A DNA stretch of 64,000 nucleotides from CAZHHH01 sp052400685 (GTDB taxonomy: Bacteria; Bacteroidota; Bacteroidia; Bacteroidales; Marinilabiliaceae), in assembly GCA_052400685.1 (NCBI GenBank), contig JBQTGJ010000021.1. One strand, given 5' to 3'. A program made the translations under genes and the position numbers. Below the pieces are notes generated by a model, which saw only the letters and a list, made by a program, of their open reading frames with translations, was not told where the DNA came from and made no database searches. Each line of letters opens with the position of its first letter. Position 1 is the first letter of the stretch. This document shows positions 44,975 to 54,207 of this stretch, in pieces.

Positions 44975-44986
44975 TTTTTGATTAAA

Positions 44987-45018
44987 AAAATTGTCAGAAA
45001 ACGAGCTCTGACAATTTT
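44987..45018 (-). terminator. Terminator of the tetR gene
   Basis: Perfect 11-bp arms (AAAATTGTCAG and its complement) with a ten-base loop; on the minus strand seven T follow. It makes tetR a separate transcript from the pump operon. Confidence 0.8.
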
Positions 45019-45024
45019 GGTAAG

Positions 45025-45618
45025 TTATATGCTGATCACTTTGTATAATTCCTGATACTGAACTTGCATCTGCTTCACGGCTTTTTTGAAGTTATCAAAG
45101 AGTATTATATTACTAAAGATCGAAAGTTCTATTTGAAAAAATAAGGTTGCAAAAGTGTCCACATCAATGTCAGCCCTGATGTTTTTTTCTTCGATGGATT
45201 TTGTAAGTGCTTGCTTCCATTGGTTTACTGATTGGTTTAAGTAATCTAACATTTGATTGGTGAAATGTGGACTGTGGCGTTTTGCTTCAACCGCCAGTGA
45301 TGCTATATTGACCGGGATTGATTCATGGCCGGCTCCCATTAGTTTTGTTAAGAGGTCATTGGTTGATTTTAGTGAGGTCTTAATAAATTGTTTGACGTTT
45401 TGGCTGTTTGCACCTATCTCTATTTTAGCATCCGATATAAATTTGTTAATAACATCGTTAAATAAATCTTCTTTGTTGACAAAATGATGATATAATGCCC
45501 CTTTGGTCAGACCGCATACCTTACTGATTTCATTGATGGATACGGCTTCATAGTTTTTTGTTAAAAAAAGCTCTGACGCTTTTTCAATAATCAGCTCTTT
45601 TGTGTTTTTTGTTGCCAT
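45025..45618 (-). CDS. TetR-family repressor of the efflux operon
   Basis: 197 residues. The N-terminal helix-turn-helix reads NEISKVCGLTKGALYHHFVN within TKELIIEKASELFLTKNYEA; the rest is a helical ligand-binding domain with no conserved signature. Head of the efflux cluster and transcribed in the same direction as the pump genes but ended by its own terminator. A palindrome lies eight bases before its start and a related site before the adaptor gene, so it should repress both itself and the pump. Inducer unknown. Confidence 0.88.
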   Translation of the reverse strand: MATKNTKELIIEKASELFLTKNYEAVSINEISKVCGLTKGALYHHFVNKEDLFNDVINKFISDAKIEIGANSQNVKQFIKTSLKSTNDLLTKLMGAGHESIPVNIASLAVEAKRHSPHFTNQMLDYLNQSVNQWKQALTKSIEEKNIRADIDVDTFATLFFQIELSIFSNIILFDNFKKAVKQMQVQYQELYKVISI

Positions 45619-45625
45619 TTTTTTT

Positions 45626-45645
45626 CATACTAAACGTTCGGTATG
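45626..45645. promoter_or_regulatory. TetR operator palindrome
   Basis: CATACTAAACGTTCGGTATG is a 20-base inverted repeat: outer arms CATAC/GTATG and the self-complementary core AACGTT. It sits between the -7 box at 45646 and the tetR start, where bound repressor would block initiation. Confidence 0.75.
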
Positions 45646-45653
45646 CAAATCTA
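45646..45653 (-). promoter_or_regulatory. Promoter -7 box of tetR
   Basis: On the minus strand this reads TAGATTTG, followed by C, matching TAnnTTTG. The operator palindrome begins at once downstream and would cover the transcription start. Confidence 0.6.
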
Positions 45654-45802
45654 GGCAGTTTAATTGACGATGATGCCTTTTTTCTGATAAAAAATGTTAA
45701 TCTGTTTTAGTTGGAAAATTTTATTAAATGCAACAGAAAATGATGTACTTTTGCACCCTGAAAAATGAAAGAGTCGAATGATGTCATTTTTTGGCTGACA
45801 TT

Positions 45803-45853
45803 AATAAGTGTCTGTTCATAAAGTCGGAAGTTGAACTTTACAGGTAAACTCTG
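45803..45853. repeat. Dispersed intergenic repeat, ends-only copy
   Basis: TAAGTGTCTGTTCATAAAG and ACTTTACAGGTAAACTCTG are joined with only a few bases between them. This looks like the two inverted ends of the repeat without the middle. Confidence 0.5.
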
Positions 45854-45942
45854 AATGATATCTGTCAGAGAACGGGAAAATCGGGTTGAGGTTACGTGCA
45901 GCAACATTTCATTCGACTTTAAGAAATAAGTTATTTCATGTT

Positions 45943-46063
45943 AGCAGGAAAACTCAACTGCTTGATAAGAAATGTTTAAATTCAGTGCTTGCGAGGTCTG
46001 AAAAATGTGAGTTTACTTTTGTAAATGACCATTTTGAGGACGAGCGTAATGCAGAAGTTGGAT
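45943..46063. repeat. Dispersed intergenic repeat copy upstream of ychF
   Basis: Long copy sharing AAAACTCAA, TGCTTGATAAGAAATGTT, TGCTTGCGAGGTCTGAAAA and GCAGAAGTTGGA with other members. It lies 40 bases before the ychF start, in the place where a promoter is expected. The part up to 45942 adds more AT-rich sequence without genes. Confidence 0.65.
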
Positions 46064-46105
46064 TTTTTTTTGCAAGAACTATTTACGGATTAAATAATTG
46101 ATATA

Positions 46106-47206
46106 ATGGCCTTGAAGTGTGGTATTGTCGGATTACCAAATGTGGGTAAGTCTACCTTGTTTAACTGTTTGTCCAACGCGAAAGCGCAGTCGGCTAATTT
46201 TCCGTTCTGCACCATAGAGCCCAATGTAGGCGTTATTACTGTTCCTGATGACCGCCTGGTGGTGTTGGAAAAATTGGTAAAACCGCAGCGCGTACAGCCA
46301 ACCACTGTCGAAATTGTAGATATTGCAGGGTTGGTTAAAGGGGCTAGTAAAGGCGAAGGATTGGGCAATAAGTTTTTGGCCAATATCCGTGAAACCGATG
46401 CTATTATACATGTGTTGCGTTGTTTCGAGGACGAAAATGTGACCCATGTTGATGGTTCAGTTGATCCGGTACGCGATAAGGAAGTGATTGATATAGAGCT
46501 TCAGCTGAAGGATCTGGAAACCATTGAGACCCGTTTGCCGAAGGTGGAGAAAATGGCGAAAACAGCCAAAGACAACGAAAGCAAGAAGCTTTACGAGGTA
46601 TTGGTGAAATATCGTGACGCTCTGAATGAAGGACGTTCGGCGCGGACGGTTGAATTATCCGACCAGGAACAAAAGGTGGCTCAATCGCTTTTTTTGCTGA
46701 CCAACAAACCGGTTATGTATGTTTGTAACGTTGATGAAGCTTCGGTGGTTACCGGCAATAAACATGTAGCTGCAGTGACAGAAGCGGTTAAAGATGAAGC
46801 GGCTGATGTTTTGGTGATTGCGGCCCAGACCGAGTCGGAGATTGCAGAGTTGGAGACTTTTGAAGAACGTCAGATGTTTTTGGAAGATCTGGGCTTGAAA
46901 GAATCGGGTGTTGCCAAGCTGATTCGTTCGGCATACCATCTATTGGATTTGCAAACTTATTTTACGGCAGGCGAAAAAGAAGTGAGAGCCTGGACTTTCC
47001 CCAAAGGAGCTCTGGCGCCTCAGGCAGCAGGTGTTATCCATACCGATTTTGAAAAGGGGTTTATTCGTGCTGAAGTGATTAAGTACGACGATTACGTTAA
47101 GTATGGTTCGGAGCTGGCGTGCAAAGAGGCCGGAAAAATGAATGTGGAGGGAAAGGAATACGTTGTTTGTGATGGCGATATTATGCATTTCCGTTTTAAT
47201 GTGTAG
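46106..47206 (+). CDS. ychF: Redox-regulated ATPase YchF
   Basis: 366 residues. Obg-family P-loop protein that prefers ATP over GTP and binds ribosomes; linked to translation of leaderless mRNAs and to oxidative stress in other bacteria. GLPNVGKSTLFN is the G1 motif at residues 8-19, DIAGLVKGASKGEGLGN is G3 with its neighbours, NVDEA replaces the G4 NKxD, and the C-terminal TGS domain begins near YFTAGEKEVRAWTF. Full length. Upstream is a repeat copy; downstream is a 270-base gap before a small membrane ORF. Confidence 0.95.
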   Translation: MALKCGIVGLPNVGKSTLFNCLSNAKAQSANFPFCTIEPNVGVITVPDDRLVVLEKLVKPQRVQPTTVEIVDIAGLVKGASKGEGLGNKFLANIRETDAIIHVLRCFEDENVTHVDGSVDPVRDKEVIDIELQLKDLETIETRLPKVEKMAKTAKDNESKKLYEVLVKYRDALNEGRSARTVELSDQEQKVAQSLFLLTNKPVMYVCNVDEASVVTGNKHVAAVTEAVKDEAADVLVIAAQTESEIAELETFEERQMFLEDLGLKESGVAKLIRSAYHLLDLQTYFTAGEKEVRAWTFPKGALAPQAAGVIHTDFEKGFIRAEVIKYDDYVKYGSELACKEAGKMNVEGKEYVVCDGDIMHFRFNV

Positions 47207-47473
47207 CGTAATTTCAGTTGTTAATTTTTTTTTTGACTAGCAGGCGGCAGTCCGTCTGTTTCAGATTAGTGGTCCGATGCTTCTCCGGCGATTATGGTTG
47301 CCAATATTATGATTTTTCTCATTTATATGTTTCTCGTAAAAACAGTTAAATAATGCTAAAGCGGCAGCTTTCAGGTTGGATGTGAGCTATTTTATGGTTT
47401 TATTTGCATGGTGAGATAACATTAAAATCATATTGAGTTGTCGTTTAAAAAGAAAAACAAAGTGAAGATAAGT

Positions 47474-47614
47474 ATGCTTAGGGCTGAAGAGAATGAAACA
47501 GAGACTATAGCCCGACTGAAAAGGAAAATATTTATTTATTCCGTCGTCGAAGTCGTTATTGTGTTGGTTTTGATTGCTTTTGGTACTTTCCTGTTTAGTA
47601 TCACGCTTTCGTAG
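47474..47614 (+). CDS. Small membrane protein (46 residues)
   Basis: Short frame translated by hand: MLRAEENETETIARLKRKIF, then IYSVVEVVIVLVLIAFGTFLFSITLS (given in pieces: VVEVVIVLVLIAFG). A charged N-terminus precedes one membrane helix of about 20 residues, positive-inside near KRK. A GTG four codons upstream (47462) is an alternative start. No family is recognised and no ribosome binding site stands out. It fills part of a 419-base gap behind ychF that otherwise shows nothing. Topology and codon pattern make a real gene plausible, not proven. Confidence 0.4.
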   Translation: MLRAEENETETIARLKRKIFIYSVVEVVIVLVLIAFGTFLFSITLS

Positions 47615-47625
47615 TGAAATAAGAT

Positions 47626-48039
47626 TTACCCCTGTTTAAATTTTTCTTTGTTTTCCAGATACAATCTAAAATCTTTGACTGCTATTGTTTGGTTTTCAAG
47701 GATTATTGTTAGTTTCCACAACCCCTCTTTGTCTTCATAAGGTTCCCAAACTGTATCTCCTAAAAAGAAGGACCATTCATTACCCGCAATATATTCTTCG
47801 CCTTCAAATGGCGGCATAATATTTCCGTTTTTATCTTTAAACGGCGGATGGTCAATGATAAATTTTATTTTTTTGCCTTTGGCTCGTTTTATTTTTATGA
47901 CGTAGCCAAATTCGATTCCCGGAATAACCGGGATTTCTGTTGTTATGGCCTTTAGTTTGGGTAGCTCCTTTGAGCCTTTATCCCACGATTCATATATGCC
48001 ATAACTGTATAATTCAGTTTCAATTTTGCGTTTCGGCAT
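47626..48039 (-). CDS. DUF3859-type protein
   Basis: 137 residues from MPKRKIETELYSYGIYESWD; the longer frame overlaps the preceding gene and is unlikely. A beta-rich small protein with no signal peptide; IPGIEFGYVIKIKRAKGKKI and IIDHPPFKDKNGNIMPPFEG recall the DUF3859 family, of unknown function. It follows the TPR gene by 13 bases, so the two are probably co-transcribed. The domain name rests on memory of the pattern. Confidence 0.65.
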   Translation of the reverse strand: MPKRKIETELYSYGIYESWDKGSKELPKLKAITTEIPVIPGIEFGYVIKIKRAKGKKIKFIIDHPPFKDKNGNIMPPFEGEEYIAGNEWSFFLGDTVWEPYEDKEGLWKLTIILENQTIAVKDFRLYLENKEKFKQG

Positions 48040-48052
48040 CTTTAAAATCAAA

Positions 48053-50248
48053 TTATTGGTTTTGAAGATAGTATCGTAGTTGATCCAGCATGATGGGAAT
48101 GTCATTTTCATCCACATGATGACTGATGAGCAGCTGGCGGTCGTTTTCAAAAGTTTCGAGAAATTCGTCCAGCGAATAGCCGGGGAAGGTCACGCATTTT
48201 TGATACCATTCAATGGCTTCCTGACGGTGACCGTTACACCATTTTAAGTGTCCCATATTCAGATAGTCGTGTTGCGATGGTTGGTCGTTCAATAGCTTCT
48301 GGCAGTATTTTTCAGCTTGTTCAAATTTACCCAGTGCCAGGGCACACCAAACAATCGGGCGCCACACCTTACTGTTTTTGGGGTCGAGATATTCCACTTT
48401 GAAATAGTATTTCAAAGCTTCTTCAAATTGTTTTAACTCAAACAGGCAATGCCCGATACTTACTTGTGTGTGTAAGTTGTCGGGGTTAATTTTTTCGGCC
48501 TTTTTATAAAAATCCAATGCTTTTTCCGGATTGTTGAGATGACGGTAGCACAGGGCTATTTTTTTGAGATTCCATACTTGCTGGTGGTCAAATAAGTCGG
48601 CCTCCAGATAATACTTCAGTGCCTGTTTGTAATTGTTTTCCTGCTGATAGCAGAAGGCTTGTTTTTGTATAATCTGGATGTTGGGCTGCTGGTGTTGCCC
48701 CAGAAGGTTAAATACTTCCAGCGACTCGGCATACCGGTCTTTTTTAAACAGATAATCACCTAAAGCAGGAAGCAATTCCTGGTTGGGGAAAATATAATTG
48801 ATAAATTTTTTGTTGTGAAAATCGAGTTTCCAGTTAAAGGGGTCGTCAAAGTCCGCTTTTTGAGGATGAACTCTGAAAAAACGATATAAGTCCTGAATAT
48901 ATTGGTTTGAGGTCGACAGTAATTGTTTTTCCGGGTCAATGAGTTCATCACTCTTTTCAACTTCGCTGGCCGCGCTTATCTCTGCCATAAACATTTGACC
49001 CATCATATCTTTTTGGGCTTGTGGCATGGCCGGAATACTAAGTATCAGCGAAAATTTATCGGAGTTACACAGGATGCCGGTTGAAGCCAAACTCTCCATG
49101 ATGTCGCGATTCTGGAAAGGGCCGGTTTCATCTTTTAGTATTTGGCTAACGGTTGGATTGGGGTATGAGAATGGTAAAAACCAATTGCTGGTTTGGTGAA
49201 AAAATGAGAAGTGTTTTAACATCCGGAATGTTGAGACAAACAGGTCGGAGCCCTCCATTTGAAGTTTCGAAAACTCTTCAAGCTTACTTAATAATTCCGG
49301 GGAATCAGAAAAGATGTCTTCCCAATCGGGATTTTTTCCTTCCATAAAATTTTCGCCGATAATGTTATCAAGGTCAAGTCTGTTTCGCAGATTAGGATGT
49401 ATGCGGGCCACCTCGGGTAATATTTCATCGGTGAGTTTTTGGGCCAGTTTTTCTGTTTCGTGGGTACGCATCAGCTGAATGATGACGCCCTGTAAAATTG
49501 TTGATGATGTGGTTTCGTGCAACGCCTCCAGCCGCTGGCAAATGGACGGAAAATAGACCAGTCGGTCATCGTATAGAAATAAGACAAGCAGTAAGCCGGT
49601 TAATGCGCGTTGCCGGATTTCGGTTTGTGGATGGGCGGTCAGATTAAACAGCAAAAGCAATGCGTGGGTATTGAAGTGGTGCAGCAAAAGCAGCGTCACA
49701 GCCGTTACCATAATGCTTTGTTGCGGCCAGGGCATGAAGCCTTCAGTGAATATTTTGTTGATGTCGTTTTTTTTATTGTAAACCCGTGGTTGGGTCATCA
49801 ACAACTCAAAAAGGATTTCTATTTGTTGGTTCAGGTCTTCTTCAAAAGGCGCATTTTCTTCATGCATCAGCTGCCACATCGCGATTTTCTGTTCTATGGC
49901 TGTTATGGTCTCTTCCAGATCGGTGGACAGGTGTTTTTTTCTTAAGGTGTAAAAAAGGTCGCTGGCAAAATTGGTCTTGAGTGCCAGAAACGTGTCGTCG
50001 GCAAGCAGAAAAAGGTCACTGACAAATTGATTGTATATTTTAAGACGTTCGGGATCAGTAAATCCTTCAACGGTATATTTTAACAGGCTTTTATAGGAGT
50101 TTTCGATGTTGTATTGTGTGTCAATAAGTGTGCTGTCATGGGTTTCTTTCACCATTGTGCCTAATAAGTCAAGCGCCTCTTTCAGACGCTTTGTGTTTAG
50201 GTAAAACTTGGTTTCTTTTTGTTTGTCAATTATAACTTTGGTATCCAT
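48053..50248 (-). CDS. Large helical protein with C-terminal TPR repeats
   Basis: 731 residues, no signal peptide or membrane helix. The first 480 residues are helical with no named domain (WPQQSIMVTAVTLLLLHHFN lies near residue 175). Residues about 500-690 hold five or so TPR units, e.g. ALKYYLEADLFDHQQVWNLK, ALDFYKKAEKINPDNLHTQV and ALKYYFKVEYLDPKNSKVWR. Likely a scaffold for protein contacts in the cytoplasm. Begins a two-gene operon with the DUF3859 protein. No closer function can be given. Confidence 0.75.
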   Translation of the reverse strand: MDTKVIIDKQKETKFYLNTKRLKEALDLLGTMVKETHDSTLIDTQYNIENSYKSLLKYTVEGFTDPERLKIYNQFVSDLFLLADDTFLALKTNFASDLFYTLRKKHLSTDLEETITAIEQKIAMWQLMHEENAPFEEDLNQQIEILFELLMTQPRVYNKKNDINKIFTEGFMPWPQQSIMVTAVTLLLLHHFNTHALLLLFNLTAHPQTEIRQRALTGLLLVLFLYDDRLVYFPSICQRLEALHETTSSTILQGVIIQLMRTHETEKLAQKLTDEILPEVARIHPNLRNRLDLDNIIGENFMEGKNPDWEDIFSDSPELLSKLEEFSKLQMEGSDLFVSTFRMLKHFSFFHQTSNWFLPFSYPNPTVSQILKDETGPFQNRDIMESLASTGILCNSDKFSLILSIPAMPQAQKDMMGQMFMAEISAASEVEKSDELIDPEKQLLSTSNQYIQDLYRFFRVHPQKADFDDPFNWKLDFHNKKFINYIFPNQELLPALGDYLFKKDRYAESLEVFNLLGQHQQPNIQIIQKQAFCYQQENNYKQALKYYLEADLFDHQQVWNLKKIALCYRHLNNPEKALDFYKKAEKINPDNLHTQVSIGHCLFELKQFEEALKYYFKVEYLDPKNSKVWRPIVWCALALGKFEQAEKYCQKLLNDQPSQHDYLNMGHLKWCNGHRQEAIEWYQKCVTFPGYSLDEFLETFENDRQLLISHHVDENDIPIMLDQLRYYLQNQ

Positions 50249-50343
50249 CTGTTTATAATTTGTTTTTTAAGGCCGTATTGAACTCCCCGAAATTGACCAT
50301 ACTCTTGTGTGTAAAGCAATTTCCATGGCTCGTTTCATGTCGT

Positions 50344-53300
50344 TTATTTTTCGAACTTGAGAATAATATCAACGCCCGAATCATTTACCTTTCCGTGCAG
50401 CAAACGAAGCGAGAGGCGGCGGGTTATCTCATATTCCAGCGTGATGGTTTCGGGGGTGATGTCGTTTTCGCCCGACTGACCAAAACTGCGCTGATAGGTT
50501 ACAAACAGGTCGTTGGTAATATATTTACCGACCATAAAGGTACTATTTTGCCAGTTATCTGAGGCATCAATTTCAATCATGTCGAGATTTAGCGTTTTGC
50601 CGATGGTTTTTGACAGTTGCGTCGTGACCAGATTGGATAAGAGTCGTGATGACATGGCATCTGAAACGCCTTGTTGGTTGCCATGGTTTAACTGGTCAAA
50701 AGGCTGCCCGAAAAGCATATAGGCCATGGCGTCAGCTTCGGGAATTTCCTGTTTGTCAAGCTGGAATTTTATTTCGGGGTTCGATAGTCTTTGACTGACA
50801 ATAATAGACAGTGTTTTTTTTTCTTTTTCGGCGGTACGGAATATATAACTGGCTTTTAGATTTAGCAGAGGGTCAAATTTTTCTCCACCTGTAAAGGTAA
50901 ATTCGCCTTCATCAATATTTAGTTTTTTACCATAAAGAGTGTAAAATCCTCTTTGGATACCCAGTGTCCCAAATAATTCAAAGAAACTACTGTTTTTGAT
51001 GATGTCCAGATTACCATAAACTTCCATCTGCATATCGGGCGAACGAAGCCAGGTGTTGCGTGGTATCTCAATTTTCAGGCTGCCAGTTAAATTATTTAAT
51101 ATTTTTTGGGGGTTGGTGTTTTTTATTTTTTTAGAAGCAATGGTATCCTTTATTTGGATGGTAACGTTTGAATCAGCGGCCTGCCTTGTTAAAGCCTGCG
51201 TTAGCAAGGGTACGTTAACCTCGCTGCCATTACCGTTTAAACCGGCAAGAGCCTTAACATTAAATCCGGAACGTAAAACTTTGATGTTGCCACCAAATTG
51301 GGGTTTGCTTTCAATGTCTTTTAAAAACGTGTTGGCATTGATTTGTATCTCGTAATCGCGATGGCGAGCAAGATAAAATTCATGGGCAGTGATATTTAAA
51401 TTGCTGTTTTTTATCTGATCGGAGAAGAGTGAGTTTTCCATTTCAACAAAACCTTGCGTCATGAGATATCCCTTTTGGTTCATAATATAGAGGCTGTCAA
51501 GTTGTATTTTGGTACTGTCGATGAGTAGTTTAAGTCGGATATTATTGTAGTCGATGCCGTATTTGGGTAACGGCATGACCCCCTGTTTGACGTCGATGGT
51601 TCCTTTTAGCATCGGGTCTGTTGCTTTGCCATTGGCCGTAAGGTCGAGCGAAAGCAGTGCTTTGGGTTGTTCTAAGCCCTTTATCTGGGTGAAGAAACCG
51701 CTAAGGTGTGTTTTGTCGGCTTTTAGATGTGCCTTGATGGTCTCGGGCCATGAAAGTACCAGGCTGTCTTGTAGCGTAATTGTGAGTGGCGTGACGCCTT
51801 CCAGATATATGGAGTCGTTAACCGCATTGTGTATGGCCGTGTTGAAGTAGAGCGAATCGCCGGGGTAATAAATGCCTGCATTTATTTGTTTGATAGTGAG
51901 AGGTTCCAGTGCCAATTGGTTGATGACGGTTTGGGCATTCACCCGGAATTGGTTGTTGTTGCCGGATACATTCACCAATAAATTCATGCGGCCGGTAATG
52001 GCGTCTTTGGTCAGGTGATAGTTGGACAGATGTTGCAGGTTGATACCACCGATGCTGGTGGTAATTGATATTGAATCTTTTTGGTTAAAGAAGGCATCTG
52101 CTTTCATTGAAAATGAGGAGTCGAGCGCATCTGTCAGAAATAGATTCTGTAGTTGGATAAGCGAATCGCTGTATGCTATATGTGCTTGATTTTGGAGTCT
52201 TATTTGATTGTAAGGGGTGTTGAAGTCCAACTGGTAGAGGTTGGCATCTAAGGCTTTATCCCATAAGCCCTGAGCGGCTATCAGCAGCTGTCTGTTCTGC
52301 TCCAGGTATGCCGATAGCGCCACGTCCCACCGGGTGTCGTGAATCGCAGCGTTCATCGTTATCGAGTCGAGATTAATACTGCCCGCTGTTATTTGTTGAC
52401 TCTGAAGATTGATTGTTGCCTGTGGTTTCTGTTGTACCAGTTGTCCGTCTAAATTCAGGGCCAGTTGATGGATGGATAACGTGGAGTCCATGACCAGATT
52501 TTGAATGCCGCCGGAGGCATTTACATTAAGAGAGTCGATGGTGCCCATGGCCGACCCATTGATGGTCAGTTTTTCCCATCGCGCTGGCTGTGAAACGTAG
52601 TGTTCAAAAGCGGTAGTGTTGTAAGCTACCGCATTTATTTTGGTCGAAATATTTTTATGCACATCGTAACTTATTTTTAGTGCTGCCGAAAGCGATTCGT
52701 TGCGCAATGTCAGGGTGTCGAGAGTGAGGTTTCCGTATTGGTAGGAGCCTCGCAGATTCAGGGTGTCAACAGTAACATATTCTACAACCGAGTTGAGCAT
52801 TTGCGCTGAGAAGTCAGCTGTCAAAGAGTCGGTCCCGAGGCCTTTCCCTACGGCTTTCCCTTTTATTGAGATGATGGTACTGTCGAGGATGTCGGGCATT
52901 AGCCGGTAGGCCATCAACTGTTGCGTACTGAATTGGGCTGTGAAATTTCCCTGTGGGTTAAACAGGTCTAGAACGCTGTTAACAGACAGCTTCCCAAATG
53001 GTGCCGCGATGTTAATATCGGCACGTGTGAGGCCGTTAAGATAAGAGGCATCAATCAGGGCGCTGTCAATTTTCAGACCTTCCCAAATCGTTTCATTGAG
53101 TTTTCCATGAATGGATAATGGGGGGGATGACGCCGTCAAACCATTTCCTTTAATGGCAAACCGGGCATTTAGTATCAACGGGATGGGAGTGGTTTTGACC
53201 CAATGGTGGGGCGTGAGGTTTTGTATTTTTACGATGAGGTTGAGAAAGGCATTGTGCCGAAGTGAGTCGGTCAGTAACGCCGGTAATTGATAAATGTAAC

Positions 53301-54207
53301 CACCAATGCTGATTTGGTCAGTACTGTCGGTCAATGTCAGGTTTACATCGGTTTGTTTGTCTTGAGTCTTGATCCATAGTTGTAGGTCGGGCGTGGCAGG
53401 TGTTGGTATTTCCGGAATGAAGAACCTGAATTCATGCAGGTTAATCTGATTCCAGTTGAGTGTGGCTTCAAATTGCTCTGTGTTTTGCCAGGCCCCTTCA
53501 AAGGTTATTTCATTTTGCGCTGTTTGCAGGTGCACCTTGTTCACCAGCCATTCTGAGAAGTCGCTTTCGAGGTTTGCCTGAAACGACCGAAGCCGAAAGT
53601 TCGGTTTAAAGGTTGTGAAGGAGAGGTTTTCCAGCCGGGTCATGATTTTTTTTGCCGAATAGAACGCGTTGAGTTGCAGGTCAAGTGCTTTTATCTTTTT
53701 GGGTAGAATGGTATCCTGCACATCAAGGTTTATAGTTCCACCTGTTAGATGCATCTCATTAAGAAAAAAAGATAATTTGGTTGGCGAAGAAGACGGTTGC
53801 CCGGAGGTGTCGGGTTTCGCCGGCGGCAATAGCTCCTGGAAGTTCCAGCTTGAGTCGCGTCGTTGTTGAAGGTAGATGAGCGGCTCTTCGATTAACAGTT
53901 GGTTGATAATGACTTGTCCATTGATTAATGCCAGCGGTGCGTATTTGAGTTTTATCTGTTTGATTGTGATTAAAGTGTCACCTTTGGGTAAGAGGAGGAC
54001 AACCCCTGTGAGTCTTAAATTGGTAAACAGATTTCCTGAAATGTTTTGCAATTCAAGGGTGCCGTTTATCTGCTGGTTAACCATGGTAACCGTTTTGTTT
54101 TTAAGAATTGTTTTGAACCACTGCGATTGCATCATACCCAGGGTAGTTGCTATCAACAGAAGGATGGCAAGACAAAACCAAAGCGATATTTTGATTGTTT
54201 TTTTCAC
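50344..54207 (-). CDS. tamB: TamB-like translocation and assembly module protein
   Basis: 1287 residues. An N-terminal membrane anchor (FCLAILLLIATTLGMM, about 10-26) precedes a long beta-rich periplasmic part with many repeated strands. The C-terminal TamB/DUF490 domain spans roughly the last 400 residues (FTGGEKFDPLLNLKASYIFR; ADAMAYMLFGQPFDQ). The end lies at the outer membrane partner. TamB-type proteins bridge the two membranes and are linked to outer-membrane protein assembly and lipid transport. The tamA-like gene upstream shares one base with its start, so they are a pair. Confidence 0.9.
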   Translation of the reverse strand: MKKTIKISLWFCLAILLLIATTLGMMQSQWFKTILKNKTVTMVNQQINGTLELQNISGNLFTNLRLTGVVLLLPKGDTLITIKQIKLKYAPLALINGQVIINQLLIEEPLIYLQQRRDSSWNFQELLPPAKPDTSGQPSSSPTKLSFFLNEMHLTGGTINLDVQDTILPKKIKALDLQLNAFYSAKKIMTRLENLSFTTFKPNFRLRSFQANLESDFSEWLVNKVHLQTAQNEITFEGAWQNTEQFEATLNWNQINLHEFRFFIPEIPTPATPDLQLWIKTQDKQTDVNLTLTDSTDQISIGGYIYQLPALLTDSLRHNAFLNLIVKIQNLTPHHWVKTTPIPLILNARFAIKGNGLTASSPPLSIHGKLNETIWEGLKIDSALIDASYLNGLTRADINIAAPFGKLSVNSVLDLFNPQGNFTAQFSTQQLMAYRLMPDILDSTIISIKGKAVGKGLGTDSLTADFSAQMLNSVVEYVTVDTLNLRGSYQYGNLTLDTLTLRNESLSAALKISYDVHKNISTKINAVAYNTTAFEHYVSQPARWEKLTINGSAMGTIDSLNVNASGGIQNLVMDSTLSIHQLALNLDGQLVQQKPQATINLQSQQITAGSINLDSITMNAAIHDTRWDVALSAYLEQNRQLLIAAQGLWDKALDANLYQLDFNTPYNQIRLQNQAHIAYSDSLIQLQNLFLTDALDSSFSMKADAFFNQKDSISITTSIGGINLQHLSNYHLTKDAITGRMNLLVNVSGNNNQFRVNAQTVINQLALEPLTIKQINAGIYYPGDSLYFNTAIHNAVNDSIYLEGVTPLTITLQDSLVLSWPETIKAHLKADKTHLSGFFTQIKGLEQPKALLSLDLTANGKATDPMLKGTIDVKQGVMPLPKYGIDYNNIRLKLLIDSTKIQLDSLYIMNQKGYLMTQGFVEMENSLFSDQIKNSNLNITAHEFYLARHRDYEIQINANTFLKDIESKPQFGGNIKVLRSGFNVKALAGLNGNGSEVNVPLLTQALTRQAADSNVTIQIKDTIASKKIKNTNPQKILNNLTGSLKIEIPRNTWLRSPDMQMEVYGNLDIIKNSSFFELFGTLGIQRGFYTLYGKKLNIDEGEFTFTGGEKFDPLLNLKASYIFRTAEKEKKTLSIIVSQRLSNPEIKFQLDKQEIPEADAMAYMLFGQPFDQLNHGNQQGVSDAMSSRLLSNLVTTQLSKTIGKTLNLDMIEIDASDNWQNSTFMVGKYITNDLFVTYQRSFGQSGENDITPETITLEYEITRRLSLRLLHGKVNDSGVDIILKFEK

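Noticed and set aside
45746..45753. TACTTTTG promoter-like box on the plus strand, followed by an 18-codon frame starting at about 45765
   Set aside because: The box is good, but the frame is very short and runs into a repeat copy; no gene can be supported. It might serve ychF from a distance.
48040..48150. Longer N-terminus of the DUF3859 protein
   Set aside because: It lies within the end of the TPR gene and gives an unrelated Cys/Trp-rich sequence.
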